Positions 43,921 to 53,800 of a stretch of 64,000 nt of DNA are shown here, one piece after another. The translations under genes were made by a program, and so were the position numbers. Below the pieces are notes generated by a model. The model was not told where the DNA came from, ran no database searches, and worked only from the letters and a program-made list of their open reading frames with translations. Origin of the DNA: Sulfobacillus thermosulfidooxidans (lineage in GTDB: Bacteria > Bacillota > Sulfobacillia > Sulfobacillales > Sulfobacillaceae); the NCBI RefSeq assembly GCF_001280565.1, contig NZ_LGRO01000001.1, positions 868,001 through 932,000 of the forward strand, given 5' to 3'. Numbering within the stretch: the stretch's first letter is position 1; the number at the start of each line of letters is the position of its first letter.

Positions 43921-46510
43921 GTTGACGGTCAAATCTCAAGAAGCTTTGTCTGAAGCTCAAAATATCGCGCGTGATATGCAAAATCAAGAAATTGCTCCGG
44001 AACATCTGTTAGCGGCTCTTTTGGCGCAACCCGATGGAATTGTCCGGCCTTTAATTGAGAAGGTCGGGATTCCCCTTGCGGCCTTGGAACAGGCTGTGCA
44101 ACGGGAAATTGCAAAATTGCCCAAGGTCAGCGGAACGCAACCGGGAGCCTATTTAAGTCAAAGTTTGACCCGGATTATCGACAATGCGGAAAAAGAAGCT
44201 GATGCGCTGAAGGATGAATATATTTCTACTGAGCATTTGCTGTTGGCAATGGTCGAACAACCAGAAACTGTAGCAGGACGCATTTTGCGCGATTATGGAT
44301 TGAAGCGTGATTCGGTATTGATGGCTCTTCGGGATGTTCGCGGTCAAGCCCGCGTGACTGACCAAAATCCCGAAGAAAAATATCAAGCATTAACGAAATA
44401 TAGTAAGGACTTAACCGATCTCGCCCGAAAAGGGAAGTTAGATCCCGTGATTGGTCGGGATGAGGAAATTCGTCGTGTGATCCAAGTGTTGTCCCGGCGC
44501 ACCAAGAATAATCCGGTGCTGATTGGGGAGCCAGGGGTCGGGAAGACCGCAATTGTTGAAGGATTGGCGCAACGCATCGTACAACAAGACGTTCCCGAAG
44601 GTCTCAAAGACAAACGCGTGTTGGCCTTGGATTTAGGTTCTTTAATCGCTGGAAGTAAATTTCGGGGCGAATTTGAAGACCGACTAAAAGCCGTGTTAAA
44701 AGAAATTGAAGGGGCACAAGGACGGATTATTTTATTTATTGATGAGTTACATACCCTGGTAGGAGCAGGGAAAGCCGAAGGGGCTGTGGATGCGGCTAAC
44801 CTTTTGAAACCTGCTTTAGCGCGTGGGGAATTACGTGCGGTAGGCGCTACCACCCTTGATGAATATCGCCAGTATATCGAGAAAGATGCGGCGTTAGAGC
44901 GCCGGTTCCAGCCGGTTTATGTTGATGAACCAAGTGTAGAAGACACGATCGCAATATTACGCGGGCTAAAAGAACGCTATGAAGTGCACCATGGTGTGCG
45001 CATTCGTGATAGTGCTCTTATTGCTGCGGCACGCTTGAGTCATCGCTATATTACCGATCGATATCTTCCGGACAAAGCCATCGACCTCATTGATGAGGCG
45101 GCGTCCCATCTCCGTGTGGAGATGGATAGTATGCCAGAGGAATTAGATGAAATGGAGCGGCACCGTTTGCAACTGGAAATTGAGCGGGAAGCCTTATCGA
45201 AAGAGGACGACCCGGGTTCTAAAGCTCGGTTGCAACAGCTAGAAGAAGAACTGGCCAACGTTCGTGAACAACGGGATGCCTTGATGGTTCGTTGGGAAAA
45301 AGAAAAGGCTCAAGTGGCTAAAGTGAATCAAATCAAACAAGAGATTGATCAAACCCGTATTGAAGAACAGCAAGCAGAACGAGAAGGCGATTTGGCCAGA
45401 GCGGCGGAATTGCGTTATGGGAAGTTGTTGAGTCTTCAAAAGGAATTGGAAGAGGCTCAAAAACAGCTGCAAATGCTGGAGGGGTCCGATCGCCTGTTAC
45501 GAGAAGAAGTGACCGAACAGGACATCGCCCAGGTTGTGGCCAAATGGACGGGTATTCCAGTTACGCGTCTTTTGGAGGGTGAACGAACCAAGTTGGTTGA
45601 GATGGAGAAACGTTTGGGAGAACGCGTGGTCGGGCAAAAACAAGCGGTTGAAGCCGTGTCCAATGCCGTTCGTCGTGCCCGTGCCGGCTTATCCGATCCC
45701 AGACGACCAATGGGTTCATTCTTATTCCTGGGACCGACGGGTGTGGGGAAGACAGAATTGGCAAAGGCGTTAGCTGCATTTCTGTTTGATGACGAAAATG
45801 CCTTAATCCGTATTGATATGTCCGAATACATGGAACGGCACACCGTATCACGTTTAGTGGGTGCTCCTCCAGGATATGTCGGTTACGAAGAAGGTGGGCA
45901 ATTAACCGAAGCAGTCAGGAGACGGCCTTATTCGGTGGTATTATTGGATGAGGTCGAAAAAGCTCATCCGGAGGTCTTTAACATTTTATTGCAAGTGTTG
46001 GATGACGGGCGTTTAACGGACGGCCAGGGACGTACGGTGGATTTCCGCAATACGGTTATCATTATGACGTCAAATTTGGGGAGCCAGATTATTTTGGAAG
46101 AAGATAATCCCGAAGAGCGTCAACGACAACTAGACGCGGTGCTGCATCAAGCATTCCGACCCGAGTTCTTGAACCGGATTGATGAGATTATTACATTCTC
46201 ACGACTCACCCAAGAAGAACTTCGGATGATTGTCCGGCTCAATTTGAAAGATATTGAAAATCGGTTGAAAGATCGGGATATAACCCTTAACGTTACGGAA
46301 AAAGCTATTGATTGGTTAGCAGCGCGGGGATATGACCCTCAATTTGGAGCAAGACCATTGAGACGGCTAATTCAGCGTACATTGCAAGATCCCTTGGCTA
46401 TGAAGATGTTGGACGGTGAGTTGGTTGGAAAGCAAACGGTTACCGTGGATGAAGTCAATGGCGAATTGCGCTTTGATATTTCGAAAGTGGCGGATGCACC
46501 GGTCTATTAG
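43907..46510 (+). CDS. clpB: Disaggregase ClpB (Hsp100)
   Basis: Hexameric AAA+ unfoldase that works with DnaK/DnaJ on protein aggregates. 867 residues. N-terminal Clp domain ([19 protein letters not shown]), first AAA+ module with Walker [16 protein letters not shown] and Walker [13 protein letters not shown], a coiled-coil middle domain rich in Glu/Lys/Gln at about residues 400-530, second AAA+ module with [15 protein letters not shown] and [13 protein letters not shown], and sensor-2 GARPLRR. The coupled start ATG 43907 overlaps dnaJ. The order dnaK-dnaJ-clpB under an HspR-like gene recalls Thermus and actinobacterial operons. Confidence 0.97.
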   Translation: MRLDKLTVKSQEALSEAQNIARDMQNQEIAPEHLLAALLAQPDGIVRPLIEKVGIPLAALEQAVQREIAKLPKVSGTQPGAYLSQSLTRIIDNAEKEADALKDEYISTEHLLLAMVEQPETVAGRILRDYGLKRDSVLMALRDVRGQARVTDQNPEEKYQALTKYSKDLTDLARKGKLDPVIGRDEEIRRVIQVLSRRTKNNPVLIGEPGVGKTAIVEGLAQRIVQQDVPEGLKDKRVLALDLGSLIAGSKFRGEFEDRLKAVLKEIEGAQGRIILFIDELHTLVGAGKAEGAVDAANLLKPALARGELRAVGATTLDEYRQYIEKDAALERRFQPVYVDEPSVEDTIAILRGLKERYEVHHGVRIRDSALIAAARLSHRYITDRYLPDKAIDLIDEAASHLRVEMDSMPEELDEMERHRLQLEIEREALSKEDDPGSKARLQQLEEELANVREQRDALMVRWEKEKAQVAKVNQIKQEIDQTRIEEQQAEREGDLARAAELRYGKLLSLQKELEEAQKQLQMLEGSDRLLREEVTEQDIAQVVAKWTGIPVTRLLEGERTKLVEMEKRLGERVVGQKQAVEAVSNAVRRARAGLSDPRRPMGSFLFLGPTGVGKTELAKALAAFLFDDENALIRIDMSEYMERHTVSRLVGAPPGYVGYEEGGQLTEAVRRRPYSVVLLDEVEKAHPEVFNILLQVLDDGRLTDGQGRTVDFRNTVIIMTSNLGSQIILEEDNPEERQRQLDAVLHQAFRPEFLNRIDEIITFSRLTQEELRMIVRLNLKDIENRLKDRDITLNVTEKAIDWLAARGYDPQFGARPLRRLIQRTLQDPLAMKMLDGELVGKQTVTVDEVNGELRFDISKVADAPVY

Positions 46511-46552
46511 GCATTCTCTTCCCTGATGCAAAAGCGAGAAAGGAGGAATCGG

Positions 46553-47152
46553 GTGGTTTCCCTCAAGCGTGTAGCGGGCTGGGGCGTGTTGTTTGGGGCA
46601 TTTATTTATGGCGGCTATATCGTGGGCCATTCGACGGCCCACCCGACGGCAACGCCAAAGCCTCATACATCGACAGCGTCGCAAGCGACAACGCAAGCGA
46701 GTACAAGCGCAGGTACGCCTCAGTCAGGATTAGTGCCGGGTCAATTTGCTCCTAATTTTACATTGAAGACAACGCAAGGAAATACTGTAACCTTGGCTCA
46801 GCTGCGGGGTCATCCAGTCTGGCTGAACTTTTGGGCTACATGGTGTCCATGGTGTAAAAAAGAAATTCCCGAAATCGAGCAAGTGAAGAGCCAATATGGC
46901 AATCGCATCGATATTTACGGTGTCGCCATTCAACAGCCAGCTTCTACCGTAACTCAATATATGATTGCAAAGAAAATGAATTATCCCGTGCTTTTGGATA
47001 GTCAGGGTTCTGTGGCAGCGTCTTATGGAGTTCAGTATTTGCCCACGTCGGTATTTATCAGTTCCAGTGGAAAAATATTGGCCGTATATACGGGAGCATT
47101 TCTATCTAGACAAGCCATGGCCCCTTATCTTCACGAACTCTTAAACCCGTAA
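46553..47152 (+). CDS. Membrane-anchored TlpA/ResA-type thioredoxin
   Basis: 199 residues from GTG 46553 (AGGAGG 46541-46546). An N-terminal uncleaved anchor (GWGVLFGAFIYGGYIVG) is followed by a Thr/Ala/Ser-rich linker and an extracytoplasmic thioredoxin fold starting GQFAPNFTLKTTQGNTV. The active site is WATWCPWCKKEIPE, and the cis-Pro loop is YLPTSVFIS. Such proteins reduce disulfides in cytochrome c maturation or sporulation; here no ccm partner is nearby, so the substrate is open. The Thr-rich linker is probably exposed at the cell surface. It lies 42 nt after clpB; a hairpin follows. Confidence 0.88.
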   Translation: MVSLKRVAGWGVLFGAFIYGGYIVGHSTAHPTATPKPHTSTASQATTQASTSAGTPQSGLVPGQFAPNFTLKTTQGNTVTLAQLRGHPVWLNFWATWCPWCKKEIPEIEQVKSQYGNRIDIYGVAIQQPASTVTQYMIAKKMNYPVLLDSQGSVAASYGVQYLPTSVFISSSGKILAVYTGAFLSRQAMAPYLHELLNP

Positions 47153-47169
47153 TATTTTTTTGTGACACT

Positions 47170-47206
47170 GGATATAAGGGACCCCTCCATCGGGTCTCTT
47201 ATATCC
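47170..47206 (+). terminator. Long hairpin after the thioredoxin gene
   Basis: 15-bp stem GGATATAAGGGACCC (47170-47184) with GGGTCTCTTATATCC (47192-47206), one G-T pair, 7-nt loop, followed by ATGTTTT. It overlaps the stop codon of the convergent flippase gene (47199-47201), so it may close both transcripts. The T-run is short. Confidence 0.6.
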
Positions 47207-48695
47207 ATGTTTTAAGAGACTGGCCTGTCATAGTCAGAGAGAGGCCATAGGTGCCCAGGGTGAGAAACATACCTACAAGAAGGTGTATTAAGGGATTAAT
47301 ATGCCACGGCAAACTCCATAGGTTCCAAAGAATAAGGGTCATAAGTGCCGGAATCGTGCTCATCAGGGGACTAATTACAATACGAAACCAGGGAATAGAT
47401 ATATGGGTTAAATGTTGGATGCTTAAGGTATTTAAAATGGGACTAACAGCAAAACCGATGGCAATGGCCACAGCGATGCCATGGGGTGCCAACTCAAGAT
47501 GCATGGTGAATAGCCAGATGAGAGCGAGTTCGATCCCGCTGGCAATCAAGTCATTGCGCATGGGAAGGTCTGTTCGCCCTAAGCCTCGTAAAGCGCCAGC
47601 TAAAGTAATGTCAAAGTACAGAAAAAATCCTCCTACGGCCAGCGGATAAAATAAATTGGATGGGATGTGGGCATGAAAGAAGAGGTCGTCGAGGCGCACT
47701 CCAAACGCTAACAGGAAAATTGTGACCGGAATGGTGAACAACGCGGTAGTATTTAAACTTTCCACCAAGACCAATTGGATACTGTTTTGATCCTGATGTG
47801 ACTGGGCTTGAGCAATTATTGGTATGAGATTGGTCGCTAATGCCATTGACAATGCCGTTGGGAAGAGGATAAGAGGGAGTGCCATTCCCGTTAATTGACC
47901 AAAATAGCGAATGGCGTTATATGTGCTCATACCCGCCATTTCTAGCCGCCACGGAATGAGAAAAGCTTCGATGACACCCACCAATGATCCTAATAGGCGG
48001 CTTAACGTGACGGGAATGGACAAGCGCAGAATTTGGGATATGTAGATGGGTTTAGTGGCTGACAAAGAATCGCCTGACAGGGAACGATAATACGCCAATC
48101 CTAAAATGATCAGGCTAATTCCCTCGCCGAGGGGAATTAATGCGACCGCTACTAAGGGAGCATTACTAAATGCGTGTTGGCCGAACACATTGAGAATTGT
48201 ATAGAGGATGACGACGCGGCTTAATTGTTCGGCAACTTGCGATAGTGCCGGATAAGCAAGACGCTGTACACCCACAAAATAGCCGCGCAAGACTGCAGAA
48301 AAGCCCACGGCAATGAGGGCGGGAGCCAGGGTGATCAGCAGAGGAACAAAGCGCATATCGTGATAAAGGAGCATGGCTAAGGGTTTCGCTCCTCCTATCA
48401 CAAAAGCAATCAACGGCAGACTCGTGAAAAATACCACCGTCAGTGCCCGCCGGACTAATAGCGGGCGATTCACATGCTCTTCAGCGACCAACTGGGATAC
48501 GGCTATAGGGGTACCGGCAATAGCCAACGTGACCAACGCGATATAAAACGGGAAAATCATTTGAAAAAATCCTAAACCTTCTGAACCCAAAAAACGAGCT
48601 AACAGCATACGGTAGATCAACCCGAGTCCGCGGGATGCCAGGGCGGCTCCTGTCAATGTTAATGTGCCCCACCACAAGGAGCGTCTTTTGCGCAT
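47199..48695 (-). CDS. SpoVB/MurJ-type lipid flippase
   Basis: About 498 residues with roughly 12-14 hydrophobic helices, member of the MOP/PST (MviN/SpoVB) superfamily. The N-terminal block GAALASRGLGLIYRMLLARFLGSEGLGFFQMIFP is the SpoVB-type signature (family: KxxGxxyRxxLaRxLGxeGxGLyqm). Such proteins move lipid-linked peptidoglycan or polysaccharide precursors across the membrane; SpoVB itself acts in spore cortex formation. ATG 48695 is preferred: GAGGAGGG lies 6 nt upstream on the reverse strand, while the in-frame ATG 48701 abuts it. Which paralogue this is (SpoVB, YtgP or YabM) is undecided. Confidence 0.85.
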   Translation of the reverse strand: MRKRRSLWWGTLTLTGAALASRGLGLIYRMLLARFLGSEGLGFFQMIFPFYIALVTLAIAGTPIAVSQLVAEEHVNRPLLVRRALTVVFFTSLPLIAFVIGGAKPLAMLLYHDMRFVPLLITLAPALIAVGFSAVLRGYFVGVQRLAYPALSQVAEQLSRVVILYTILNVFGQHAFSNAPLVAVALIPLGEGISLIILGLAYYRSLSGDSLSATKPIYISQILRLSIPVTLSRLLGSLVGVIEAFLIPWRLEMAGMSTYNAIRYFGQLTGMALPLILFPTALSMALATNLIPIIAQAQSHQDQNSIQLVLVESLNTTALFTIPVTIFLLAFGVRLDDLFFHAHIPSNLFYPLAVGGFFLYFDITLAGALRGLGRTDLPMRNDLIASGIELALIWLFTMHLELAPHGIAVAIAIGFAVSPILNTLSIQHLTHISIPWFRIVISPLMSTIPALMTLILWNLWSLPWHINPLIHLLVGMFLTLGTYGLSLTMTGQSLKTWI

Positions 48696-48795
48696 GTCCA
48701 TCCCTCCTCTACGTTTTATGATGCACTGAGACTGATATTGCCACGTCTGTCCCGGCAAAAACGAATTCAGTGTTCAAGAATTACAGGCGACGGCA

Positions 48796-48825
48796 TTGGG
48801 GAATCCGGTAGTAATGCGGTATGAT
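48796..48825 (+). promoter_or_regulatory. Candidate promoter of the GT87-like gene
   Basis: TTGGGG (48796-48801), 18-nt spacer, TATGAT (48820-48825). If real, transcription starts at about 48832, downstream of the first in-frame ATG (48821), which would make that ATG unusable. Match by eye. Confidence 0.35.
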
Positions 48826-50053
48826 GACAGTTGTGGGATTCATCACGCTATGGCTAGAGGAGGCAGAAGCTCTGAGTGAACCCAAACATAAGTTTGTCTG
48901 GATGATGATCCCAGGTCTCATCTTGATGACGATGAACATGATACATATTGCGCCCCCGAATTTTCTCTTGCCAGGAGGGCATCCCAATGTCAGCTATTAT
49001 TCCTACAGTTTTCTTCATTGGGCCTATTCCGACGTGGTGGCGTTGTATGGGGCCCGGCGATTATTTCTTCATACCATCCCATATTTTCAAAATATTATTG
49101 AGTATCCGGTTCTCATTGGTCTTTATATGTCGGCAATGTCATGGCTACCGGGATTTTGGGGATATTTTGTCGGGTCGGGCCTTGGTTTAATGGCGGCTTT
49201 TGTGGGTGCCTTGTATCTTCTCCGCCAAAGTGCTGGAGATAAAGCGGCATGGTGGTTTACCTTTTCTCCCTTATTGTTGGTGTTTGGGATGCTAAATTGG
49301 GACATGCTGGGCCTGTTGACATGGGGATTGACCATTGCCTCTTGGCGCAAGCAGCGCTGGTTTCACACCGGCTTATTTTTAGGTTTAGGGATTGTGACCA
49401 AGTTTTTTCCGGTGGTGTTATTTCCCTATATGGCGGTGGCCTTATACCAAAAATACCACCGCGCTCACATGAAACAGTTTTTTTGGGGATTTGCCTTAAC
49501 TGGTATCGGGATAAACTTACCGTTTGCACTGTTCGCCGAGGAGGGATGGTCGGAATTCTTTACCTTTAACAGTGGCCGAGGTCCTGACCCAGGCATCTAT
49601 CAATGGCTTTTTCAAATGGGAATACTGCATATTGATACGGTGAATTTGCTCAGTGCGGTTTTGACCTTGGCCGGAGGTTTGGTATTTTTGGCGCTGTTAT
49701 GGAAAGGAAGATTGGATGCGGTTGAGGCTGGCACTGCGGCACTCAGTTGGTGGTTCTTATGTAACAAAGTCTATAGTCCCCAGTACATGTTATGGGTTTA
49801 TTATGCCATTTTGTGGATCGATGTTAACATCCCGTTGTTGTTAACCGCTAATGCCGCGGGGCTCTTGGATTTTGGTTTAGCGATGAGATGGTTAGCGTTG
49901 GGAACGACTAACAGCCCTTTTTTGCAACAATTTGTGGATATTGTGCCAGCGCCCATTATTGCCTTTCGTGATTTAACATTGTTGGCCTCCGCAGTCATGC
50001 CTTGGGCTCGTCATCGCGCGAAGAGTGTCAGACTAACGCATAAACTGCCGTAA
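48821..50053 (+). CDS. GT87/DUF2029-like membrane glycosyltransferase
   Basis: Polytopic protein of up to 410 residues with about 9-10 hydrophobic helices and aromatic-rich loops (WWFTFSPLLLVFGMLNWDMLG, KFFPVVLFPYMAVALY, WWFLCNKVYSPQYMLW), which resembles DUF2029/GT87 polyprenol-phosphate-sugar transferases. The NWDML and KVYSPQYMLW blocks are typical. The acceptor is unknown; a surface polysaccharide is likely. The start is uncertain: ATG 48821 and 48824 have no Shine-Dalgarno, whereas AGGAGG (48858-48863) is ideally spaced from an in-frame CTG at 48872, after which the product would begin SEPKHKFVWMM and enter the first helix. The coordinates give the longest form. Confidence 0.75.
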   Translation: MMTVVGFITLWLEEAEALSEPKHKFVWMMIPGLILMTMNMIHIAPPNFLLPGGHPNVSYYSYSFLHWAYSDVVALYGARRLFLHTIPYFQNIIEYPVLIGLYMSAMSWLPGFWGYFVGSGLGLMAAFVGALYLLRQSAGDKAAWWFTFSPLLLVFGMLNWDMLGLLTWGLTIASWRKQRWFHTGLFLGLGIVTKFFPVVLFPYMAVALYQKYHRAHMKQFFWGFALTGIGINLPFALFAEEGWSEFFTFNSGRGPDPGIYQWLFQMGILHIDTVNLLSAVLTLAGGLVFLALLWKGRLDAVEAGTAALSWWFLCNKVYSPQYMLWVYYAILWIDVNIPLLLTANAAGLLDFGLAMRWLALGTTNSPFLQQFVDIVPAPIIAFRDLTLLASAVMPWARHRAKSVRLTHKLP

Positions 50054-50099
50054 GAGCGCATAGTCTAAGGTTTAATCGCAGCAAGGAGGCGAATGGCGG

Positions 50100-51065
50100 G
50101 TGGCGAATTTCCGTCCCATTCAGGTGACAACGGACATGGCGATTGAGGCGCGAGATATTGTCCGGGGTGATGCCCATGAAGAAGTTCCCGGTGTTCGGGT
50201 CGATCACAAACAAGATCATCAGGTAGAGATTACCCGAGTCGAAATTTTTACTGATGAGGGAGCTCATTTAATGGGAAAACCTCAAGGTCACTACGTGACC
50301 CTAGACGTGCCGCATTTTCGCGACCGGGATGCGTCATTACGTCAGGAATTAACCCGGGTGCTCACCGAGCAAATCAAAGATTTAATTCCCAAAACCGTGG
50401 ATAACACGGTACTCGTTGTGGGCCTTGGCAATTGGAATGCCACGCCAGATGCCTTGGGGCCTCGTGTAGTCGAACGGATTCTCGTTACCAGGCATCTTAG
50501 CGATATTGTTCCTGACGACGTCAGAGAACGCATGCGACCCGTTGCGGCCGTTGCACCAGGAGTGCTAGGCACTACAGGGATAGAAACTCTTGATATGATC
50601 AAAGGCATTGTGGATGAGACTCATCCTGATCTTGTTATTGCAGTTGACGCATTAGCTGCACGAAGCCTGGACCGGCTATTAGGCAGCGTACAGATTGCGG
50701 ATACCGGTATTCATCCGGGTTCTGGTGTCGGCAACCGGCGCCAAGGCTTAAGTCAAGAATCGGTTGGTGTTCCCGTATTGGCTATTGGAGTCTGTACAGT
50801 GGTGCAAGCCATGAGCATCGCAGAAGAAGCCGTGCACATCTTAGCGCAACAACTTGCGGATGATGTGAAATTTTACAAAATTTTAGAGGAACTGGGCGAA
50901 TCCAATCAAAAGGGCTTGATGCAAGAAGTCTTAGCTGAACGTTTGGGTGGATTGATGGTGACCCCCAAAGAAATTGATCTGTTAATCAATGATATGGCGG
51001 ATGTGCTCGCTGAGTCGTTGAATCGTGCTCTTCAGCCTCATTTGGACCGGAGCGAGTGGGCTTAA
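50100..51065 (+). CDS. gpr: Germination protease (GPR)
   Basis: Aspartic-type protease that initiates degradation of alpha/beta SASPs on germination, made as zymogen in the forespore. 321 residues. Visible conserved segments are TDMAIEARDIV at the N-terminus (zymogen cleavage region), VVGLGNWNATPDALGPRVV, VAPGVLGTTGIETLDMI, and IAVDALAARSLDRL, GIHPGSGVGNRRQGLSQESVG. GTG 50100 follows AGGAGG (50084-50089). A weak sigma-G-like promoter (GCATA 50038-50042, then CATAGTC 50059-50065) is possible. Its target SASP gene lies 4 kb downstream. Its last 4 nt overlap the convergent regulator. Confidence 0.95.
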   Translation: MANFRPIQVTTDMAIEARDIVRGDAHEEVPGVRVDHKQDHQVEITRVEIFTDEGAHLMGKPQGHYVTLDVPHFRDRDASLRQELTRVLTEQIKDLIPKTVDNTVLVVGLGNWNATPDALGPRVVERILVTRHLSDIVPDDVRERMRPVAAVAPGVLGTTGIETLDMIKGIVDETHPDLVIAVDALAARSLDRLLGSVQIADTGIHPGSGVGNRRQGLSQESVGVPVLAIGVCTVVQAMSIAEEAVHILAQQLADDVKFYKILEELGESNQKGLMQEVLAERLGGLMVTPKEIDLLINDMADVLAESLNRALQPHLDRSEWA

Positions 51066-52087
51066 TCCGTGCGAACCTGTGCCCAGTTAAAACATCGTTG
51101 ATGAGGGAGAACCGCGAGCTGTTGGGATAAAGACGTTTGTTGAAGGACGCTGATAAATGCCTTAAACCAGGGAGTGTTTACCGCATCGGGATGACAAATC
51201 CACTCATATTGTTCAAGTGCCCAGGGTTCAAACGACAATCCGTATAAATGAGCAAGACTTCCTATAGACACGCCTTGGATACCGGAGGATTGCACAAATC
51301 GAATCAAATCGGGATGGGACAAAAAGTGTTGAATATGATAGGAATTTGACTCGACATTATGCTGTCTTTCCCATAGAGCTAGCGCTTCACTGCCTGGTTC
51401 TCGTAATGCCCAAAATAAGGGGTTGGAATCTTTATTAGAAAATACCCGGCCTTCTTCCCACTCAAGATATCCGGTATAAGCCCATTTTTCTTGGTCTGTG
51501 CTTAATTGGTTATATTTGCGGTGTTGAGGGCTATACAAGTGGGAACCCGCCAGATGTACGAATCCGTTACGTAAGGCGTTAAAGGCCTTTTGGCTCGACA
51601 TGGAAAAGGGAATTAAACGAAAAGCGCTGTGATTTTCATGGAAACTGCGCACCAGCCAGGGTAAAAAGGGATCACAACCTGCTACAAAGATTTGAGAGAC
51701 CACCGCCTCTTGCGAATACCAATGAATCGTATGCGTGGCAGCATCCCACCATCCGTTACTCGCATCTTGGGTCAATGTGGACAATGTGGGAGCCACAATG
51801 AGCTGATCGAAAACGATAGCCGCTACAACCGGGCCAGAATGAGTCGGAGGATCCGGAAACCAACTCCACGAATCCGGCACCTGAAGAAGGGTTGCCAAAT
51901 TATCTAAAGACAAATCAAGGATTTTTTGCAAGCGTACCATAATATGAAAGGGAATACTTACTTTATCTTGCTCCATATGAATCAGCGTTTGCCGGGAGAT
52001 GCCAAGGAGTGCGGCCAACTGTGACTGCGTAAGTTGTTTACGGTGACGCTCGAGTCGAATCATGTTACCAAGCGATAGACGAGACAT
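51062..52087 (-). CDS. XRE helix-turn-helix fused to a periplasmic-binding-like domain
   Basis: 341 residues. The N-terminal 65 residues are an XRE/Cro-type helix-turn-helix (IRLERHRKQLTQSQLAALLGISRQTLIHMEQ). The remainder contains VAGCDPFLPWLVRSF and NALRNGFVHLAGSHLYSP, the fold of ligand-sensing domains (COG1910 type) that in other bacteria bind molybdate or related oxyanions; family names here are inference. It overlaps the ABC ATPase gene by 23 nt as the last gene of the molybdate/tungstate operon and probably regulates it by sensing the same ligand. No ModE-type HTH is seen. AGGAGG lies 9 nt before ATG 52087. Confidence 0.78.
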   Translation of the reverse strand: MSRLSLGNMIRLERHRKQLTQSQLAALLGISRQTLIHMEQDKVSIPFHIMVRLQKILDLSLDNLATLLQVPDSWSWFPDPPTHSGPVVAAIVFDQLIVAPTLSTLTQDASNGWWDAATHTIHWYSQEAVVSQIFVAGCDPFLPWLVRSFHENHSAFRLIPFSMSSQKAFNALRNGFVHLAGSHLYSPQHRKYNQLSTDQEKWAYTGYLEWEEGRVFSNKDSNPLFWALREPGSEALALWERQHNVESNSYHIQHFLSHPDLIRFVQSSGIQGVSIGSLAHLYGLSFEPWALEQYEWICHPDAVNTPWFKAFISVLQQTSLSQQLAVLPHQRCFNWAQVRTD

Positions 52088-53045
52088 TCGTTAACACCTC
52101 CTGGGGAGAAAGCTCGTAAGAAACATAAGGTGGATCAATCAATGTAATCGCGTCTGCATGTAAAATAGCAGGGTATTGAGGGAGATCCCATTCCCATTGT
52201 TCGCAATAAGGCTGATGGCGCTTGATAATCCAGTGACTTCTAAGGCTATATTCTTGGGGATAGATGTCCACGCGAGCCGTTAAAACGAGGCCTTGCTCCG
52301 GATAGGCGCCAATCAAAATCCGGGCAGGATGCAGGAGTACGTGACGGTTATCGTCTAGCCGGAAACTGCCCCGGTAACCCAACATCCAGGCAATTTGAGC
52401 AGTAGGGGGATGTTTCAACAACTGATCGGGCGACAGGGGGGAATACACCTGGCCATCCACGATAACTGTAATCGTATCGCTAAAAGCGAGAGCTTCTTGT
52501 AATTGATGGGTGGAATAGAAGATCCATGGAACGGGCGGTTCGTTTCGGAACCATTGTAAACATTGCCGCCGAATCCGTTCTTCGACTTGAGACAAGGCTT
52601 CATCCAAAAGAAGCACGGGTTGGCGGGTGGCTAAAGCACGCAGTACGGCAGCACGTTGTTGCTGGCCTCCCGATAAAGATTGGGGATAGCGGTCTAATAG
52701 GGAAAGGATTTCGAGACGATCGGCCCAGTGGGCTAAGACGGCCGGTTCAAAAGATTCGGCCATCACCCATTGGACTTGTTGCCGAATGGTGCGAAAAGGA
52801 ATCAGACTAGGATGCTGAGGCACGTAGCATATAGGGCGGTGATAGGCAGGGCTATGCTTTTTGCCATCTTGCCACACGTTATGATTCAAATCAATATAGG
52901 GAGTGCTCTCACCGAGACCTGCCAATAGTCGTAATAGTGTAGTTTTTCCAGACCCGGAAGGTCCAATAATGGCATGGAGGCCCTCGTGCCATTCACTCTC
53001 CCCTTGGAGGAATTTGTGGCCACGGAATAAAGCTTTAAGCGTCAT
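52065..53045 (-). CDS. ABC transporter ATPase, molybdate/tungstate type
   Basis: 326 residues from ATG 53045, whose first bases overlap the permease stop (ATGA). Walker A is IIGPSGSGKTTLLRLLAGL, ABC signature LSGGQQQRAAVLRALA, Walker B PVLLLDEALSQ, H-loop in FYSTHQLQEAL. A C-terminal extension of about 120 residues (from MLGYRGSFRL onward) is similar in position to the TOBE/MOP-like domains of ModC-type ATPases, but its sequence is divergent. Together with the adjacent permease and binding protein it forms one importer. An in-frame ATG at 53108 lies inside the permease gene. Confidence 0.9.
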   Translation of the reverse strand: MTLKALFRGHKFLQGESEWHEGLHAIIGPSGSGKTTLLRLLAGLGESTPYIDLNHNVWQDGKKHSPAYHRPICYVPQHPSLIPFRTIRQQVQWVMAESFEPAVLAHWADRLEILSLLDRYPQSLSGGQQQRAAVLRALATRQPVLLLDEALSQVEERIRRQCLQWFRNEPPVPWIFYSTHQLQEALAFSDTITVIVDGQVYSPLSPDQLLKHPPTAQIAWMLGYRGSFRLDDNRHVLLHPARILIGAYPEQGLVLTARVDIYPQEYSLRSHWIIKRHQPYCEQWEWDLPQYPAILHADAITLIDPPYVSYELSPQEVLTNVSSIAW

Positions 53046-53800
53046 GAGATCTCTCCTTTTCGCCACGTAAGCCATGCCGGCAGAGGTAATCCAATGAGAA
53101 CAAGCCACAACGCTAACGCCAGAGCTTGCGGTAGACCAGATTCCTCAATCGTGATCCAGATTTGGACGGGCAAGGCCGTAGGATGATAAGCGACGACCAC
53201 CGGGGCGCCAAACGCGCCGACAATTCTGGCCCACGCCATGGCCGTTGCGGTCATGAGGCCCGGCCTTGACGCCGGCCACAATACGAAATGAAAGGTTTGC
53301 CATGGTGTTTTATGAAGACTCCAGGCCTCTTCTTCCCATTGCCGGGGAATCATATTGAAAGCGCTCCATGCTGTGAGTATGAAATAGGGAAGCGCTTCAT
53401 AGATTTCAGCCAAAACGAGAGCGGGAAAACTGTTGGAAGCGCTGTGAATAAGGTTGAGCCAAGACCCTATCAGGGTTGTCGGTGCCATAACAAAGGCTAA
53501 TACCAATCCCAGCACCAAAGGCGGCATTAATAAGGCCAACACTAAGAGGACTGCAGCCACTTGTTTAATAATGGGAGACGACTGGCTGCGCAACCAATAT
53601 GCGGTCGGCAGCCCCAAAAGAAAACATAGTCCTAGGGCGATGAGTCCTGAAGTCAAGGTCGTGAACAATGCCGATAAAGCGCCTGGAGATTGGATTGCCC
53701 TGCTAAAAAATCGGGCGCCTTCTAAAAATAATAGGACCACTGGTAAGGCGGCGACGATTAATACCGCCATACTGATTCCCCAAGCTGCTTTTCTAAGCAT
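53042..53800 (-). CDS. ABC transporter permease, molybdate/tungstate type
   Basis: 252-residue integral membrane subunit with six hydrophobic helices. The coupling EAA-like loop is LHKTPWQTFHFVLWPASRPGLM, followed by the helix with GAFGAPVVVA, typical for ModB/WtpB/TupB permeases. It belongs with the binding protein (8-nt overlap upstream) and the ATPase (4-nt overlap downstream). ATG 53800 begins MLRKAAWGIS; the earlier in-frame ATG at 53848 is inside the binding-protein gene. Substrate is inferred from the binding protein. Confidence 0.9.
   Translation of the reverse strand: MLRKAAWGISMAVLIVAALPVVLLFLEGARFFSRAIQSPGALSALFTTLTSGLIALGLCFLLGLPTAYWLRSQSSPIIKQVAAVLLVLALLMPPLVLGLVLAFVMAPTTLIGSWLNLIHSASNSFPALVLAEIYEALPYFILTAWSAFNMIPRQWEEEAWSLHKTPWQTFHFVLWPASRPGLMTATAMAWARIVGAFGAPVVVAYHPTALPVQIWITIEESGLPQALALALWLVLIGLPLPAWLTWRKGEIS

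Noticed and set aside
48876-48905. GTG start after AGGAGG for the GT87 gene
   Set aside because: Out of frame with the gene; it gives only nine codons before a stop. The in-frame CTG is the better candidate.
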